Shown here piece after piece: positions 41,650 through 53,410 of a stretch of 64,000 bases of DNA. The position numbers and the translations under genes are program-made. Under the pieces are notes generated by a model. The model saw nothing but the letters and a program-made list of their open reading frames with translations, searched no databases and had not been told where the DNA came from. The stretch covers positions 1,175,443-1,239,442 of the forward strand of contig NW_020656077.1 in assembly GCF_003589595.1 (NCBI RefSeq), given 5' to 3'. The stretch's first letter is position 1. Each line of letters starts with the position of its first letter. The DNA is from Hyposmocoma kahamanoa. Lineage: Eukaryota; Arthropoda; Insecta; Lepidoptera; Cosmopterigidae.

Positions 41650-42165
41650 CGGGAATATGTGCGACCTGGGCCTACTCTTGAGGTTGTGCACGTACGTCTA
41701 CCTTGACCAAAATGTCCAGCTTGGCAAGCATAACTTCGAGAACGAAACCAAAAGGAGAATTCATTTGGACTGGGCTGCATTCGGGAAATTTTGCCACTTA
41801 CACAGAATCTAAAAACAACGACATTCAAACAGTGCATTCTGCCGGTTGTGTCTTACGGAGCCGAGACTTTAACAGCAGGCTTCTTCCAGAAATTTAAAGT
41901 CACTCAGCATGCGATGGCACTGGAGATTCTCTGATGAACCGACATAACTCACAAAATCAGTAAGTTTAAGTGACAATAGGGCGGACAAGTCTGCAGGAGG
42001 GCTGATGGCCAATGGAGCAGAATTGTTCTAGAGCGGTGACTACGAAATTGAGAAAGGTGGCCGGCAGCGGCTAGATGTAGGCGACACCGGACCGGAAAAG
42101 TTGGTGTGCTCACTGCTCAGGGGGAGGCTCAAGTCCAGCAGTGGATGCGTGTAAGCTGATGTAAA
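41650..42165 (+). mobile_element. RTE-type LINE 3' fragment
   Basis: Plus strand in several frames: VQLGKHNFENETKRRIHLDW, AAFGKF, TFKQCILPVVSYGAETLT, and near the end VQQWM. Many stops. A third member of the RTE clade in this window. Confidence 0.8.
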
Positions 42166-42601
42166 AAGTTCATTTGTTGACCAACGTTAAACAGTACATA
42201 GTTGCCAAGTGAATAGCGCTCCAATTTCGCTTCTTTGCCAAAACAAGCTAATTATGCATAGCACTAACCTTTATGTATTTTCCTATGAATAAGTATAACT
42301 ATTCTCGGGTTCACTTCTTTGTCACAAGTGGGAGAAGTCGTTATCTATATGCTAATCAAAAAAATACCTATTCCAGCATTATTATAAATTCATTTTCTTT
42401 AGGCGGTCACTTGGTACTTTAATTGCTCCCAGGACTTGTGAAAATGTAATTTACATTTCAAAGAAAGTTACAGCGCGGTAATGCAAGAATTAAAACACTT
42501 TAATAAAGCCGTCTTTGAACAAAGACTTTCATGTATTAAGGCCATATATGTCACAGGCATAAATTTACCTACTAGTGCATGATTCGCTTTTACGAGCAAT
42601 A

Positions 42602-43499
42602 GGGGGAAGCTGGGCAGATTCGTACACTTTTTTTAACTTTAATTTTGCTATTAATGCAATTTTAATGAATATTTTTTCTACCTAATTGATGATATAACTA
42701 ATAAACATTATTAATTTAATCTTTTCTTGCATAAATAGCATCGAATAATTGAAAAATTTTGATTTTAACAAAAAATGGGAATTGTCCAATACTGCCCTAC
42801 CTGTGGGGTACTTTGTTACATCGCTTGGGGCACTTAGATGTGTGAATCAACGTAGTGTGCCATTCCTGGTTGCCACGTATTATCAGCACTAGGTGATCAA
42901 CTGTTCATAAAGTGTGACGCTATATGTGCCTCAGGACCTACCAGATCAAGACTTCTTTCTAGGGCACGTAGGGAAGTAGAAATACAGGAGGAAGAACTGA
43001 CTGTAGCGCAAAATGTCACTAGTTCACCTCTTTACAATAACTTATTGAAACAGTTTTACATTTTTCGTACAAAATAACTAATAGGGCACTTTGATACGTA
43101 CCAAACTGCCCCACTCACTAGTGTATAAAAGTACTCCAACGGCCACCTTAAAAAAATATTTATTTAAAAAAATCTTCATATATTCTCTCAAAATCACATG
43201 CAATTCTAGTTATTGGAAACACTAGTTTACAAAGTGTTAAGACATAAAACCCTGTAAAGTGAACAAAACTGCAGTGGCACTCGTATTTGTGTCGCTTATT
43301 TTTTTAGTCAATGACTGTGAAAACACCTTGTGACCTGTCGAACGACAACGGCTAACAGGAGAGCTGCATTATCGCACGTACAAAGGCATGTTTTAGTTTA
43401 TCATAACTAATAATATGTTTGAAGGTATGGAGATAATGCAGTGTATGAATGTACCCATTACATGATCATACCCCCTGTATCAAACTGCCCCGGTTCCCC
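42602..43499. mobile_element. 898-bp inverted-repeat element (CTGCCC type)
   Basis: The left end GGGGGAAGCTGGGCAGATTC follows TA. The right end inverted is GGGGAACCGGGGCAGTTTGA, with AA (mutated TA) after it. Similarity is about three quarters over 25 bases. The subterminal words CTGCCC and GGGGTACTTTG/GGGCACTTTG recur inside. No long frame. Confidence 0.65.
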
Positions 43500-43759
43500 A
43501 ACGAACAAAACATTTTGTACATAAGTAGCAAGACTGCCAAGAATCTCGACAGCTACAAATAGAACGGAATAGAACAAAATCATTTATTTCATATTAGCAA
43601 TGGATAATATCGACTCACGAGCCGACTTATCGTAAGCGACATTTTTACCTAAACAGCGCTTTATATTGCAAATGACATATTAAACTATAACGGACGGTCG
43701 AAATACAATGACTTCGAATAAAAATTATTTATGTAACAAAATCACACAACAGGCAACTT

Positions 43760-44195
43760 ATATTAGTTCCGTCGCGCACTGCTAGATGGCATTGGCGTCG
43801 AAATAGCAAATTCTGCATCGCGGTGTTAAGATTTTTCCTCGCGGTATGACTACTGGCGGCGATGCGAACTTGAATGGAATCCAACTCACTACGCACGTAG
43901 CTCTACTTCCTTGTTTGGAACTCCGCTTTAGATCGTTACTGTTGAACCTACTGCACCTTACTACGCTTCGAGCGCCGCTTCTTAATTGGAACTGCGCCTT
44001 AGAACGTTGCACTAGTTGTTGCACCCTGTGCCGCTCCCTAATTGTAACGTGCGTACAGGTCCTCAACTACGTGCCGACTAGGGGGAGTCCTTTCCCACTG
44101 TACGTACCCCTGAACTGTATGTACTGTTTATGTTGTGAAATAAAACCACCATATTGGAGAAAACCTGGTTTCCCTCTGCCACCCCAATAAGAACT
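43760..44195. other. unidentified segment, possibly a solo LTR
   Basis: It is richer in G+C, with open frames on both strands (43846-44190 plus, 43782-44066 minus) but no protein motif. AAATAAAACCACCATATTGG near 44140 resembles a poly(A)-signal region of an LTR. I could not find TG/CA ends with a target duplication. Confidence 0.25.
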
Positions 44196-44309
44196 TACTA
44201 CATTTATTAATTATGACAATTTCTTCGAAACAAATTTGTCTTCACCGTAAAATTCATTAGGTACTTTTTAGGTATATGGGGGAAGGTGTTCGTAGAATTT
44301 GGGAGCTTA

Positions 44310-44605
44310 GTAGCAGTAGAACCCTATGAAAGAGTTCGTCCCGGAAAGTATTGTCAACTTACCTATTTTTACCGCTAAGCACTAATGTGAGCACTATAGG
44401 TACTGCGTTTTGAAGGTTAAGGGCATTGGTGAAATCACATGCACACGAGACTTGTTAAATTATGTCCCAAGGTGACGGGGATGGCAGTGCCCATCAGATC
44501 TTTGTGATTTAAAGTTTGAGTGGCAGTGCAATTGTTATGAACGGGCGTGTTGCTTACCACGAGGCGCGCAATTGTTCGTCCCATCACTGGGTATCATATA
44601 AAACC
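44310..44605 (+). repeat. repeat family R, copy 5
   Basis: From AGCAGTAGAACCCTATGAAA to CACTGGGTATCATATAAAAC, including AGTGGCAGTGCAATTGTTAT. Confidence 0.75.
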
Positions 44606-44939
44606 TATTACTCGCTACGATAGGTTCCAGGGACACATGGACAGGGACGATAGGGACCACGTAAATTCTGTTACATTTTCGTATGACAAATATGCAGCGC
44701 TTGTAACGATCACTAAAGAATGCAACTTCGAATGGACGCATAATAGAGGTAGTGTCATCCCGCTGAGTTATGACTAGGACTGATTAGAAGTCGCCTCGGC
44801 CACAGTTTAAACGTAAGTTGACACGTCTGCCGCGATGTCACCACGATGGATAGTGGCTACATTATGCCGCAACACGAACCGCCCCTTATTAATTACATCT
44901 CTGCTAATAGCCTTGCCTTCAAATGAATAAGCTACATAT

Positions 44940-46139
44940 ATATATATATTTATTTATTTATTTCGTTTATTGCATTGTCACACTTATATTAATCTAGGTA
45001 CAGTAGGTTTTAAATGTACATGTGACACCCTATAAGGGCACAGCAAGTTTGTGAGGGTACCATTATTACAAAATTGTCAAATAATAGTAAAAATAATAAT
45101 TGCATAAAACTATTATAAAGCTAAATAAATTTGTTCATATAATAGATAACAGATATTGAAACATTTTAAATTACATTTCGTCCTCGAGAAATTCCTTAAC
45201 ACTATAATAATTTTTATTTAATAGAAATTCCTTTAAACGTTTAGAGAAAATTTTAAAGTCTTTCGTTTCTTTTAAATCAGTTGGTATGTGATTATATACT
45301 TTGGTTACCATACTTTGAGGTCCTGAACAAACTAATTTTAATTTAGAAAATTGTACTTGTAGCTGATGAAGGTCTCTATTGTTGCGCTTATTCCCGGTTT
45401 TTGGAGTAAATGAAGTTGGATGGTTTCTAACAAATTTGCACGACTCGAATATGTATATATCTGTTAAAGTTAATATACCTAGTTTTTTAAAGAGGGGTTT
45501 ACAAGAGTCTGTCCGTTCACTACTCGTCAGTATCCTAACACACTTTTTCTGTACTACAAATACATCGTTAACGTTAGTTGAGTTTCCCCATATAATGACG
45601 CCATAAGATAATCTTGAGTGACAGTATGCATAGTACGCTGCGAGGGCAGATTTAAAGTCAGTAACACGCTTTAAGTGACGTAGGGCGTATGTGAACGATG
45701 ACAACTTATTTGTCAGATTACGGACGAACGATTTCCAGTCCATGTTTGTGTCGAGGTCTAATCCCAATAGAGTTGCAGTGTCAACAGCAGTTAATTTTTG
45801 TTTATTGTAATTATAGTTTAAAGGTAAAGGAATTTTTTGGGAAGGCTTAAATTGAATTAGTTTAGTCTTATTTAGGTTTAATTTTAAGTTATTACATTCA
45901 AGCCAATTGTGAATTTTGTCCAATATGAAATCCAGTTTATTATTTAATTCATTAGTGTTAGAACATGGTACAATAACTGATATATCATCCGCGAAGAGAG
46001 TACATTGGTCATCCAGTTCATGGGGGAAGTCATTTATGTAGATCAGAAATAATATACATCCCAATACGCTACCCTGTGGGATAGAGCCCTTCATTGATAC
46101 TTCTTCAGACCTGATATTTTCTATCCTGCCCGTATTAAA
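44940..46139 (-). mobile_element. 5'-truncated LINE (Jockey/CR1-like)
   Basis: About 1.2 kb in minus orientation: a coding part (below), a 3' UTR, and a (TAAA)n/(TA)n tail at 44938-44970. The 5' end stops within the reverse transcriptase at about 46139, directly next to (TTAAG)n on the plus strand. 5' truncation is normal for target-primed insertion. The open frame shows that it is young relative to other LINE debris here. Confidence 0.85.
45171..46139 (-). CDS. LINE reverse transcriptase, C-terminal part, intact frame
   Basis: Open for about 320 codons from the truncation point: FNTGRIENIRSEEVSMKGS, then IPQGSVLGCILFLIYINDF and CTLFADDISVIV. The (F/Y)ADD box is the polymerase active site with its two aspartates, and the PQGSVLG box precedes it. 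Thumb and C-terminal regions follow (LNLNKTKLIQF, LGLDLDTNMDW, YAYCHSRLSYGVIIWGN), ending FLEDEM. The endonuclease and the N-terminal half of the polymerase are missing, so it cannot be active. The Jockey/CR1 choice comes from motif style. Confidence 0.9.
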   Translation of the reverse strand, partial: FNTGRIENIRSEEVSMKGSIPQGSVLGCILFLIYINDFPHELDDQCTLFADDISVIVPCSNTNELNNKLDFILDKIHNWLECNNLKLNLNKTKLIQFKPSQKIPLPLNYNYNKQKLTAVDTATLLGLDLDTNMDWKSFVRNLTNKLSSFTYALRHLKRVTDFKSALAAYYAYCHSRLSYGVIIWGNSTNVNDVFVVQKKCVRILTSSERTDSCKPLFKKLGILTLTDIYIFESCKFVRNHPTSFTPKTGNKRNNRDLHQLQVQFSKLKLVCSGPQSMVTKVYNHIPTDLKETKDFKIFSKRLKEFLLNKNYYSVKEFLEDEM

Positions 46140-46282
46140 GTTAAGTTAAGTTAAGTTATATATATAAATATACTTAATAAATGTTGTTGGGTTTAGGCCC
46201 GCTAACGCCTAACCTCTGTCGGGGAGACCTATGGTAGGTAATGGTGTGTTCTGGCTGATAATGATGAAGACTATTTAATAAT

Positions 46283-46950
46283 GGGTTGGCCAAAAAATAC
46301 GTGCGGTTTTTGCCACATTTTTTTAATATTACTTAGTCTATAGTCATTTTAAAAATAATATTTAACGCGCATTTTAAGAATAGGCGGAAAAGTTTTAAGT
46401 TTATAATTCATGAAAAACGCCTAGTACGTTCTGGTGAATTGTAAAAGCATGTTTGTAAATGTATCGTATTTCTGACCGTTTATTGGTAGTCATAATTAGC
46501 ATGTCATACTGATATGACCAATAAGAATTGTTTGTATTGATGGTCGTATTTAGTCAAAATTAACACCCCGTAGGCATTATTCTTGACTTAAATGATAATA
46601 AATATAAAACAAACATCATCTAAGTTTTTCTTTAAATCTCTTTATGCATTTCATCATGTTAATGCTAAACTACACACATCTTCCCAAAGCCGTTAAAAAC
46701 GACTAAGGTTGGGATGTGTTACCTGATCCTCCGTATTTGCTCAACATTTACAAAATTATTTGAATGGACACAACTTTGACAACAAAAAGACCTAAGAACG
46801 ACACTTAGAGCTATATTTTATAAGTAAAGATAGGATTTTCTATGAACGGAGAATTCTAAAACCACCCGAAGGATGAGGAAAAATTGCAGATCAACATGGA
46901 CACTGCACAATTGGTATTTTCATATAGTGACTTCCATCAAACAACACAGT
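46283..46950 (+). pseudogene. mariner transposon fossil
   Basis: GGGTTGGCCAAAAAATACGT at the left resembles a mariner end. In the body, successive frames give HHVNAKLHTS, LGWDVLPDPPY and FYERRILKPPEG. These correspond to the mariner boxes HxDNAxPHxS, LGWxVLxHPPYSPDL and FYxxGIxxLPxRW. The catalytic Asp of DNA is Val here and the third-Asp region (SPDL) is lost. A large internal deletion brings the end close to the C-terminal part. No right end was found. Confidence 0.7.
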
Positions 46951-46954
46951 ATAC

Positions 46955-48900
46955 ATATCTATCTATAGTGTACCTACCCTCAAAATATAAATACCTCATT
47001 AAGATAGCAGAACAGTGATTATGTGCATTTAAGCAAAAATATCCTCAAAACTCACAAAAAAGCTTTAGAAGACAACAGACGGAATTCGTGAAAAATGGTG
47101 TTTAAATGGCCGGAAGATATCGAAGATAAAACCGAAAATCGAAAATAACGATACACAATTAATTTAACGACTTAAAAAGAATCAATCCTAATAATTCACC
47201 CTTTTGATCAGGATCATAAAAATACAGGTTTTTTTTTTTTTTTTCACTTTTCGGTCGGTTCGATTCCCAGATAAGGCAAGCAACTTCTGAAAAACCTTTT
47301 ATTACAGTATTACTAACTTTAAAAATAAAATAATGTCTCCAAGAAGCAAAATATCCTACCTACAATATTCTTTCCATAGCCGTGGGACATTCAAAGGTTT
47401 TTTATCAAATTGTATATTTAGTTGGGAAATTATATTAACCTTTGAGACTTTGTACGTAGATATGCTTTACTCACTGTACTTTTCAATTGATGTTCGTATA
47501 GGTATCACGTATACCATGAATAAAACGATGCAGTGTAGGAAGCACGCATATAAACGATGCATACCCATACATAATACGTATTCAAATAGAGAGAAAAATT
47601 GGTTTCGTATGATAAAAAACTGAAAAATATCGCCAAAAGATTACTTGATTGTAAATTCCCTAAGCGTATATTTTACACACGCAAAAGTACCTACGCTATA
47701 TCTATATTTGTTCGCACGTTTTAGCGCAGTGCCCGATTGCACTAAAAGCTTGATACAACTAACAGATAGATATGTTATAATATGATATTCGTATCAGTGT
47801 ATTAATCTGTATTAGTACTATGATAATAAATAAATAGGGAGGCGGTACTGATGCATTTTAGCATATAATAACAGTTATTAAGTAAATGTATTCCGTAACA
47901 GACAAAACACATATTAATACCAGTACAATAATAATGATTAGAATATTATTGTTCACGCATATTATTACGTTTAGTTTGTTGTGTAAACATAATTTTTATT
48001 TGGTTTAATGCTTTTTTTATAGAAAGAAAACCTTTTATTTAGAATATATTTTCGGTATAATGTGGTGAACAAATAGGGTTAGTTGTATTTGTTAATACTA
48101 GATGGCGTTAGCAATGTTGTATGAATATTCTGAATCATGCTTGTAACATTTCATTTTCCCGCATATATTTAGAGAATACCAGTGATCAGCAGTGTAAGGA
48201 TTTTTAGGACTCAAGAGTAGGTACGAATGTAAAATCTGTAACTGTAGTTATTTTTTAAAACCTCAAGTCTCTTGAAACGGCTTTCTTATCGTCAAAAGAA
48301 AAAGCTTTTGTGCTACGATTTCAAAAAATTCGAACACATTCATTAAACTTTACAGACAAACCATGTGTTCCATTGGTTTATATGAGATTTGTTTTGTGTA
48401 TTTACTGAGGCGGTATAATTTAGACCCAAAAATAGTAGTCACCCGGCTATGTTTATTTGAGAGGATCAAAGTTTACACAAGTAACTTACTTATGTACTAG
48501 TCTAGAATAATTAAGGTGGGTAAGGTTAAAAAAGTATTTGGGCGTCTTCAAGCACTCATTAGATGCTTATAGAAGCGCTGTTGCAGTCATTTCATACAAT
48601 AATGAAAAGCGCACCTGCAGCGCCACTATCGTGATATGCAACTAAAAACAAAAATTAAAGAGTTAAGGGGCTTCTTCGAGGGTCTAATTTGAAGCCGTTT
48701 GTTGTTGTTGTTGAAGGCGAATTGTGTTTTAGTACCATATAAATAATATTTAAAGTAATAAGTTTATTAATATGACAACGAATACATAAATGTCATTTAG
48801 CAAATTACGAATTCATTCAATTGTATTTTAAGTATACTTACTATTGTTAATGAATGACTTTTTTGGGCCAGCAGTAGATATGTTTATAGCTAAACAAAAG
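46955..48900. other. AT-rich DNA, no gene recognised
   Basis: A 96-codon frame at 47333-47623 has no family features. (GTT)n occurs near 48700. Confidence 0.4.
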
Positions 48901-48914
48901 TATTTTTTTTACAA

Positions 48915-49220
48915 GAAGTGCCTAGCAGTGGAACGTATAAGTGGGTGCTCTCTGGTTTCCTCGAAAGTATGTAAAGTGAAAGTACTGCCATCGTGCCCAT
49001 TTCTGCCGCCAAGCTGTAATGTGAGCATTACTGGGTTCCGGCTTTGAAGGTTAAGGTTGCTGGTGACATTACCGGTACTTGACAACTTATGACTCAGGGT
49101 GGTAATGATCAGATCTTTGCGATTTAAAGCTTTAAGTGGAACTGCAACTGTTATGGGCAGGCGTGTCGCTTACCATCAGGCGCACGACTCGGTCGTCCTA
49201 TCACTTGGTGTAATAAAAAA
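48915..49220 (+). repeat. repeat family R, copy 6
   Basis: TTTCTGCCGCCAAGCTGTAA through CACTTGGTGTAATAAAAAAA, with GTGTCGCTTACCATCAGGCG. Confidence 0.8.
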
Positions 49221-49482
49221 AGTGTATACTAATTTTTTAATCGCAAAATTAATACTACGTCCTTAGTAAAATTGTGTTTGTGACACACTACAGTCCACTA
49301 TTACAAAAAGCCACCATTGGTGCTTACACTAAGTATGCTATTCACAACACCAAAATATTTTACTATATTTTATAATAATATATATACCTAGTAAAATATT
49401 TTAATATGTCAATTAACCCGAATACCGATTTTCAGCATTAATTTCAGGAATAATATGGGAAATCGCGTGTCTGACTAAATCC

Positions 49483-49833
49483 CTAGAGACAATCGATTAT
49501 AACCCGTAACTTCTTTACGTACCTCACGACAACAACCCTCCTATTATTATTATTATTATTATAGATCAATGCAACTTGCGACTGAATAAATTTGCCACTG
49601 AATGAGTTAGAAACCCTCCTACATAGTAATGGCTGTTGTATTCTGATTCCAGACTCAACAATGCAAAAATAAGGGCACCACCATGGGTGCATTTGCGAGT
49701 TCAATAACGCTGCATAGACCATAGCTAGACCATGTGTCCACCTCCTACACAGCTTGGCAAAGGGCAAGCAAGTCATGGATGAAGGCAGTTCTGGAAACGT
49801 GAAAAATTCAACCCTGATACAATTAACCTCCAC
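49483..49833 (-). other. 116-codon ORF of unknown origin
   Basis: The minus-strand frame MEVNCIRVEFFTFPELPSSM continues through CLPFAKLCRRWTHGLAMVYA to QSQVALIYNNNNNN, where it runs into a (TTA)n microsatellite. No family is recognised. It could be a piece of an element. Confidence 0.25.
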
Positions 49834-49839
49834 TTGGCA

Positions 49840-51200
49840 TTAGTATTGAAAGTTATACGAAACATTCGTTAGTTTTATTCATCCCGTTTACATTAAGACA
49901 GTTTTGCACAACATAATATGTCGAAATTAGATTTCTTTACCGACGTACGCAACGATGAAATAGTGGTAAGTGTAGTTTTATTAAAATATAATAATCCTTA
50001 AAATCAATCGATTTAATAATCATCTTGAAATGTCTCAAATTGCACCGTTTACACTGCGAAAATATATATAATTTAAATTGGATTAAGGTAAAAATATTAC
50101 TATCTTTCTGTACATAAGTCAGTACGTCAGGTTACATAACTCACAAACTAAAAGATTTAAGACTACAATGAATATGGTTTAAATCAGCACTCAGAATGTC
50201 CATACGCCTTAACTCATGCCAGAAATGTACATGTAAATGTCATTTTCGTAAACAATGAAATTCCAAAGTTAAATTACGTTTTAACATAGTCTATGTATTT
50301 ATTTATTTAAAAAAAAATGAACAACCTAATACAATTAATATTTACATAGTAATATAATAAGTCTCTATTGTATACCAAGGACAATTACAGATTTTATTAA
50401 TTATCCTTTGATAATTTAGTTGCAAAGGGTAGAATAAATAATATACGTTATGGTAACGTAAATAGTGATTTAAGCAATACTAAATGTTCATCAAAAACAA
50501 CAGCGAGTAATTTATAAACGAGAAAAAAAACGCTCATGTCGTATTCCGGCAAGTACTTACTTACAGATACAATAGCATTAAACACAATGTAACATCCGTG
50601 CGTTAACAAATTAACCTACTTACTTACGCTTATATTAAACACTACTCGTTAAATGCAAAAACAAATCAATTAGATACAATGCAATTAAAAAACAATGTAA
50701 TATATTAAATATTACACATAACATTAATGGTGTTGCGTTCTCTCCAAAGAGCTAATTTCGCGTGTTGCAAATCTTTACAGGTGCATCTACACTTTGAAAT
50801 TTTTATGTATTATACATTATTTTACTTCCACTGTCAGCTCCTTTCTTTGATTTCTTTCTTTGATAATTTGTTTGAAAAATAATAAACAATTCGCCACGAT
50901 AGTGACAAGTGAGATTCGTTTTCATAAGAACGATCCAACTCGGGGAAACAAAAGATCATTTCATTATATAAATACTGTGTTAACAGGTTTGTGGTAATTT
51001 AAAATAACTGTGTAATATTCTTGACAATTCTACAAGGGAAGTGAAATGTGAACGTGATTGTAGCAGAAGGCGAAAACAATCGAAGGGAAAGAATTTCCTT
51101 TGGGGCCTTCTTTCATTGAATGCTCCAAACCAAACAATAGGAACCAATAATATAATTCACAATAAAGATCTGTAGTAAATTAAATTCTGCTGTACTACTA
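49840..51200. other. AT-rich DNA, no gene recognised
   Basis: No motif-bearing frame or repeat ends were found. Confidence 0.4.
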
Positions 51201-51204
51201 TATA

Positions 51205-51540
51205 TGTATACTACCACTATAAGCCGTGGTAGCTTGACCTACCGTCTCTCAAGCAGAAAGTCGAAGGTTCGAATCCGGCCTCGCACTCCTGAGTTTCTCA
51301 CAATTTACGTGCAAACTTTAATTTGAAATTTACCATGAGCTTTTCGGTGAAGAAAAAAATCGCCTCGTGATGAAATCTGCACGTTGAAGAAGGTTCACAA
51401 CCCTCGGAAAATCTGTGGAGTTCCCAATCCGCAATGGGCCAGCGTGACGGACTATGGCCTGAAATCTCGCATAAGAGGAGACCCGTGACTCGGCATGTTT
51501 AAATGGGTTGATTATGATGAATTAATATTATGATAACGTG
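51205..51540 (+). repeat. tRNA-derived SINE with RTE-like tail
   Basis: AAGCCGTGGTAGCTTGACCT (A box area), AAGGTTCGAATCCGGCCTCG (B box), then the lepidopteran SINE body (CGGTGAAGAAAAAAATCGCC, CCAATCCGCAATGGGCCAGC) and a tail GGGTTGATTATGATGA. The (GATGA) tail matches the RTE elements above, suggesting that RTE drives its mobility. Confidence 0.8.
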
Positions 51541-51704
51541 GAATTTGATATATATGACAATGGAAACAGATTTTTATGGTGGTACAAAGTTTGTACCTAC
51601 AAGCACTCGCAATACATCAACACGTGTATGTGATTCTAATTAGTTAAATTCTAGCTGTCTACGTCCGATCAACCTTGGTTACAAAGAAGTGAGGTCTGCT
51701 GAAT

Positions 51705-52030
51705 AATTCCGTAGTTCAATTGGGAGAGTGGTTAACCCCGGTCTGGCAAACTAGGGGTCTAGTCTCTATTTCCGTCCGACATCCGTCCGAAACAATTACT
51801 GCCAAATAAGCAATACTTGACTAAATGAAAAGACGCGTGATGCGAATGAAGCTTCATACTGGATACTTGTCTTTTAATTTTGTCGAATATTACTTATTTT
51901 ACAGTAATTGTTTCGGACAGAGATCGAAAGCGGCCCCCCAGGTTCGAATCCAGCCGGATGGAAGGAATATTTCTTTGCGTTTGTTAGATATTGTATCAAT
52001 AATAACACCAAACTAGTTTCACAAAAAATA
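51705..52030 (+). repeat. SINE-A copy split by a fold-back insertion
   Basis: The 5' head CCGTAGTTCAATTGGGAGAG lies before 51780, and the B box GGTTCGAATCCAGCCGG and body follow at 51940-52030. Between them is the 51785-51918 fold-back. Confidence 0.65.
51785..51918. mobile_element. 134-bp fold-back element
   Basis: GTCCGAAACAATTACTG (51785) and its exact inverse ending 51918. Weaker pairing continues inwards (AATAAGCAATA / TATTACTTATT). It separates the A-box and B-box halves of a SINE. Confidence 0.7.
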
Positions 52031-52099
52031 TAGATATAATGGTAATAAAACTTAAGTAATATTCGATAAAATAAACATTACATGCATTGCATTTATGTC

Positions 52100-52245
52100 A
52101 ACATTTTGCCGTATCCAAAAAGACTGTACCCACTTCGCTGTCGCCAAAGACCTGAGGGAGCTGAATGTGCCAAAATGGTCTGAACTGGCACAAGACCGTA
52201 AGAAATGGCGTACTCTGATTCCTCACCGTGACAACACCCAAACTT
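52100..52245 (+). mobile_element. LINE C-terminal fragment
   Basis: VAKDLRELNVPKWSELAQDR then KKWRTLI is the very end of an insect non-LTR reverse transcriptase (xDLxxLxVxxWxxLAQDRxKWRxL). Same type as 61930-62285. Confidence 0.7.
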
Positions 52246-52356
52246 ATAAGTTCTTTACAGCAATTTACTTACGAAGACAGAGAAGTAAATCGATCATAAC
52301 ACTTGCCTTACAATGAAATTGTTTCCGACGAAAGTTGAATTTTATTCAGCTCTTCT

Positions 52357-52414
52357 AAATATTGTTAGAAGTTAATTGTTCGGAAAGCCGAACAATTAAT
52401 TTCTGACAATATTT
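52357..52414. repeat. 58-nt hairpin, 27-bp stem with two possible G-U pairs
   Basis: AAATATTGTTAGAAGTTAAT...TGTTCGG, loop AAAG, then CCGAACAATTAATTTCTGAC...AATATTT. The two mismatches become G-U pairs if the plus strand is transcribed, so the RNA stem would be complete. Confidence 0.75.
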
Positions 52415-52419
52415 TAATT

Positions 52420-53200
52420 CAGCTGACATTCTTGAAATGTATAAGAATTTTTTCTTTGTGGCGCAATTTCGTTTAAAACATATTGTAATATTTTCTAAGT
52501 GTAATTGCGTAGAATTGAATATATGTTTTAAAGAAAGATTATATATTACAATATTATGCTCCTCTCATACTATACTATATATGTGAACCGTATTCTGCCT
52601 CTTCTCCTCCGTAAAAAAAGTCTAAACAGGTAATGGAACTGGCACATATATTATCATGGGGAAACATGATACATTTTATTATACGTAAGTCCATTGCTTA
52701 TTTATGTCGAAAAACATCCAATTCCAATTTCTTTATAATCGGCACCATCGAAATCCACGATGATTTTGTAATGTCAGGATTAAAAATGACTATGTACGGT
52801 AGTTAGTAGAAGTTAATAAAATAAATATGAAAATTATGGTGATACACGCCAACGTCCAGTTGAAGAAAAATACTCGGAAAATTTAATGGATGGAAACATT
52901 TCTAATAGCATTTATATCCTGACTTAAAAAAAAATCGCGTTTCGATTGTGGTCTGAGGTTGGTTAAAATCACACAAAGCGCCCGCGGGCACTATATTAAT
53001 ATAATATTAAGTCGCTCTCGTACAACGATAACTCTTCGATTATTCGTTTCAGCAAATATTAATTCTACAAATATGTCCCAGTTTTCATGACACTGAATTT
53101 ATGGCTTTTCATAAAATTTTCGATTTCATGCGAATGATTGTGGACCTTACAGCACGAAGTAATTTTAACATTCACCGTGGTCGTCGCCAAGAAGTCGTAA
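52420..53200. other. AT-rich DNA, no gene recognised
   Basis: Nothing with family motifs. Confidence 0.4.
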
Positions 53201-53215
53201 ACGGCTAAACATAGT

Positions 53216-53410
53216 TTTGACTGCCTCCATGGTCGACGGTTACTATGCTGGACTACCATACACGTTTCGGGTTCAATTACCGGGCCGGCAGAAATATTTC
53301 TATGACCCACTTTTATTTCTCTGGTGAGTTTGGGTGTAATTTGTGGTTGTCTATGTGTAGGTACATGGCACCCGCGATACAGAATTTCCCTAGTGCGGAG
53401 CTAAGTGTGT
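53216..53410 (+). repeat. tRNA-derived SINE (family B), copy 3
   Basis: GACTGCCTCCATGGTCGACG, GGGTTCAATTACCGGGCC, AAATATTTCTATGACCCACT and TGAGTTTGGGTGTAATTTGT in the order seen at 15985. Confidence 0.8.

Noticed and set aside
43846..44190. 114-codon Leu/Cys-rich ORF
   Set aside because: An opposite-strand ORF covers the same bases and neither shows a motif; kept only as an unidentified segment.
47333..47623. 96-codon plus-strand ORF
   Set aside because: No family features, splice sites or repeat match; length alone is not enough.
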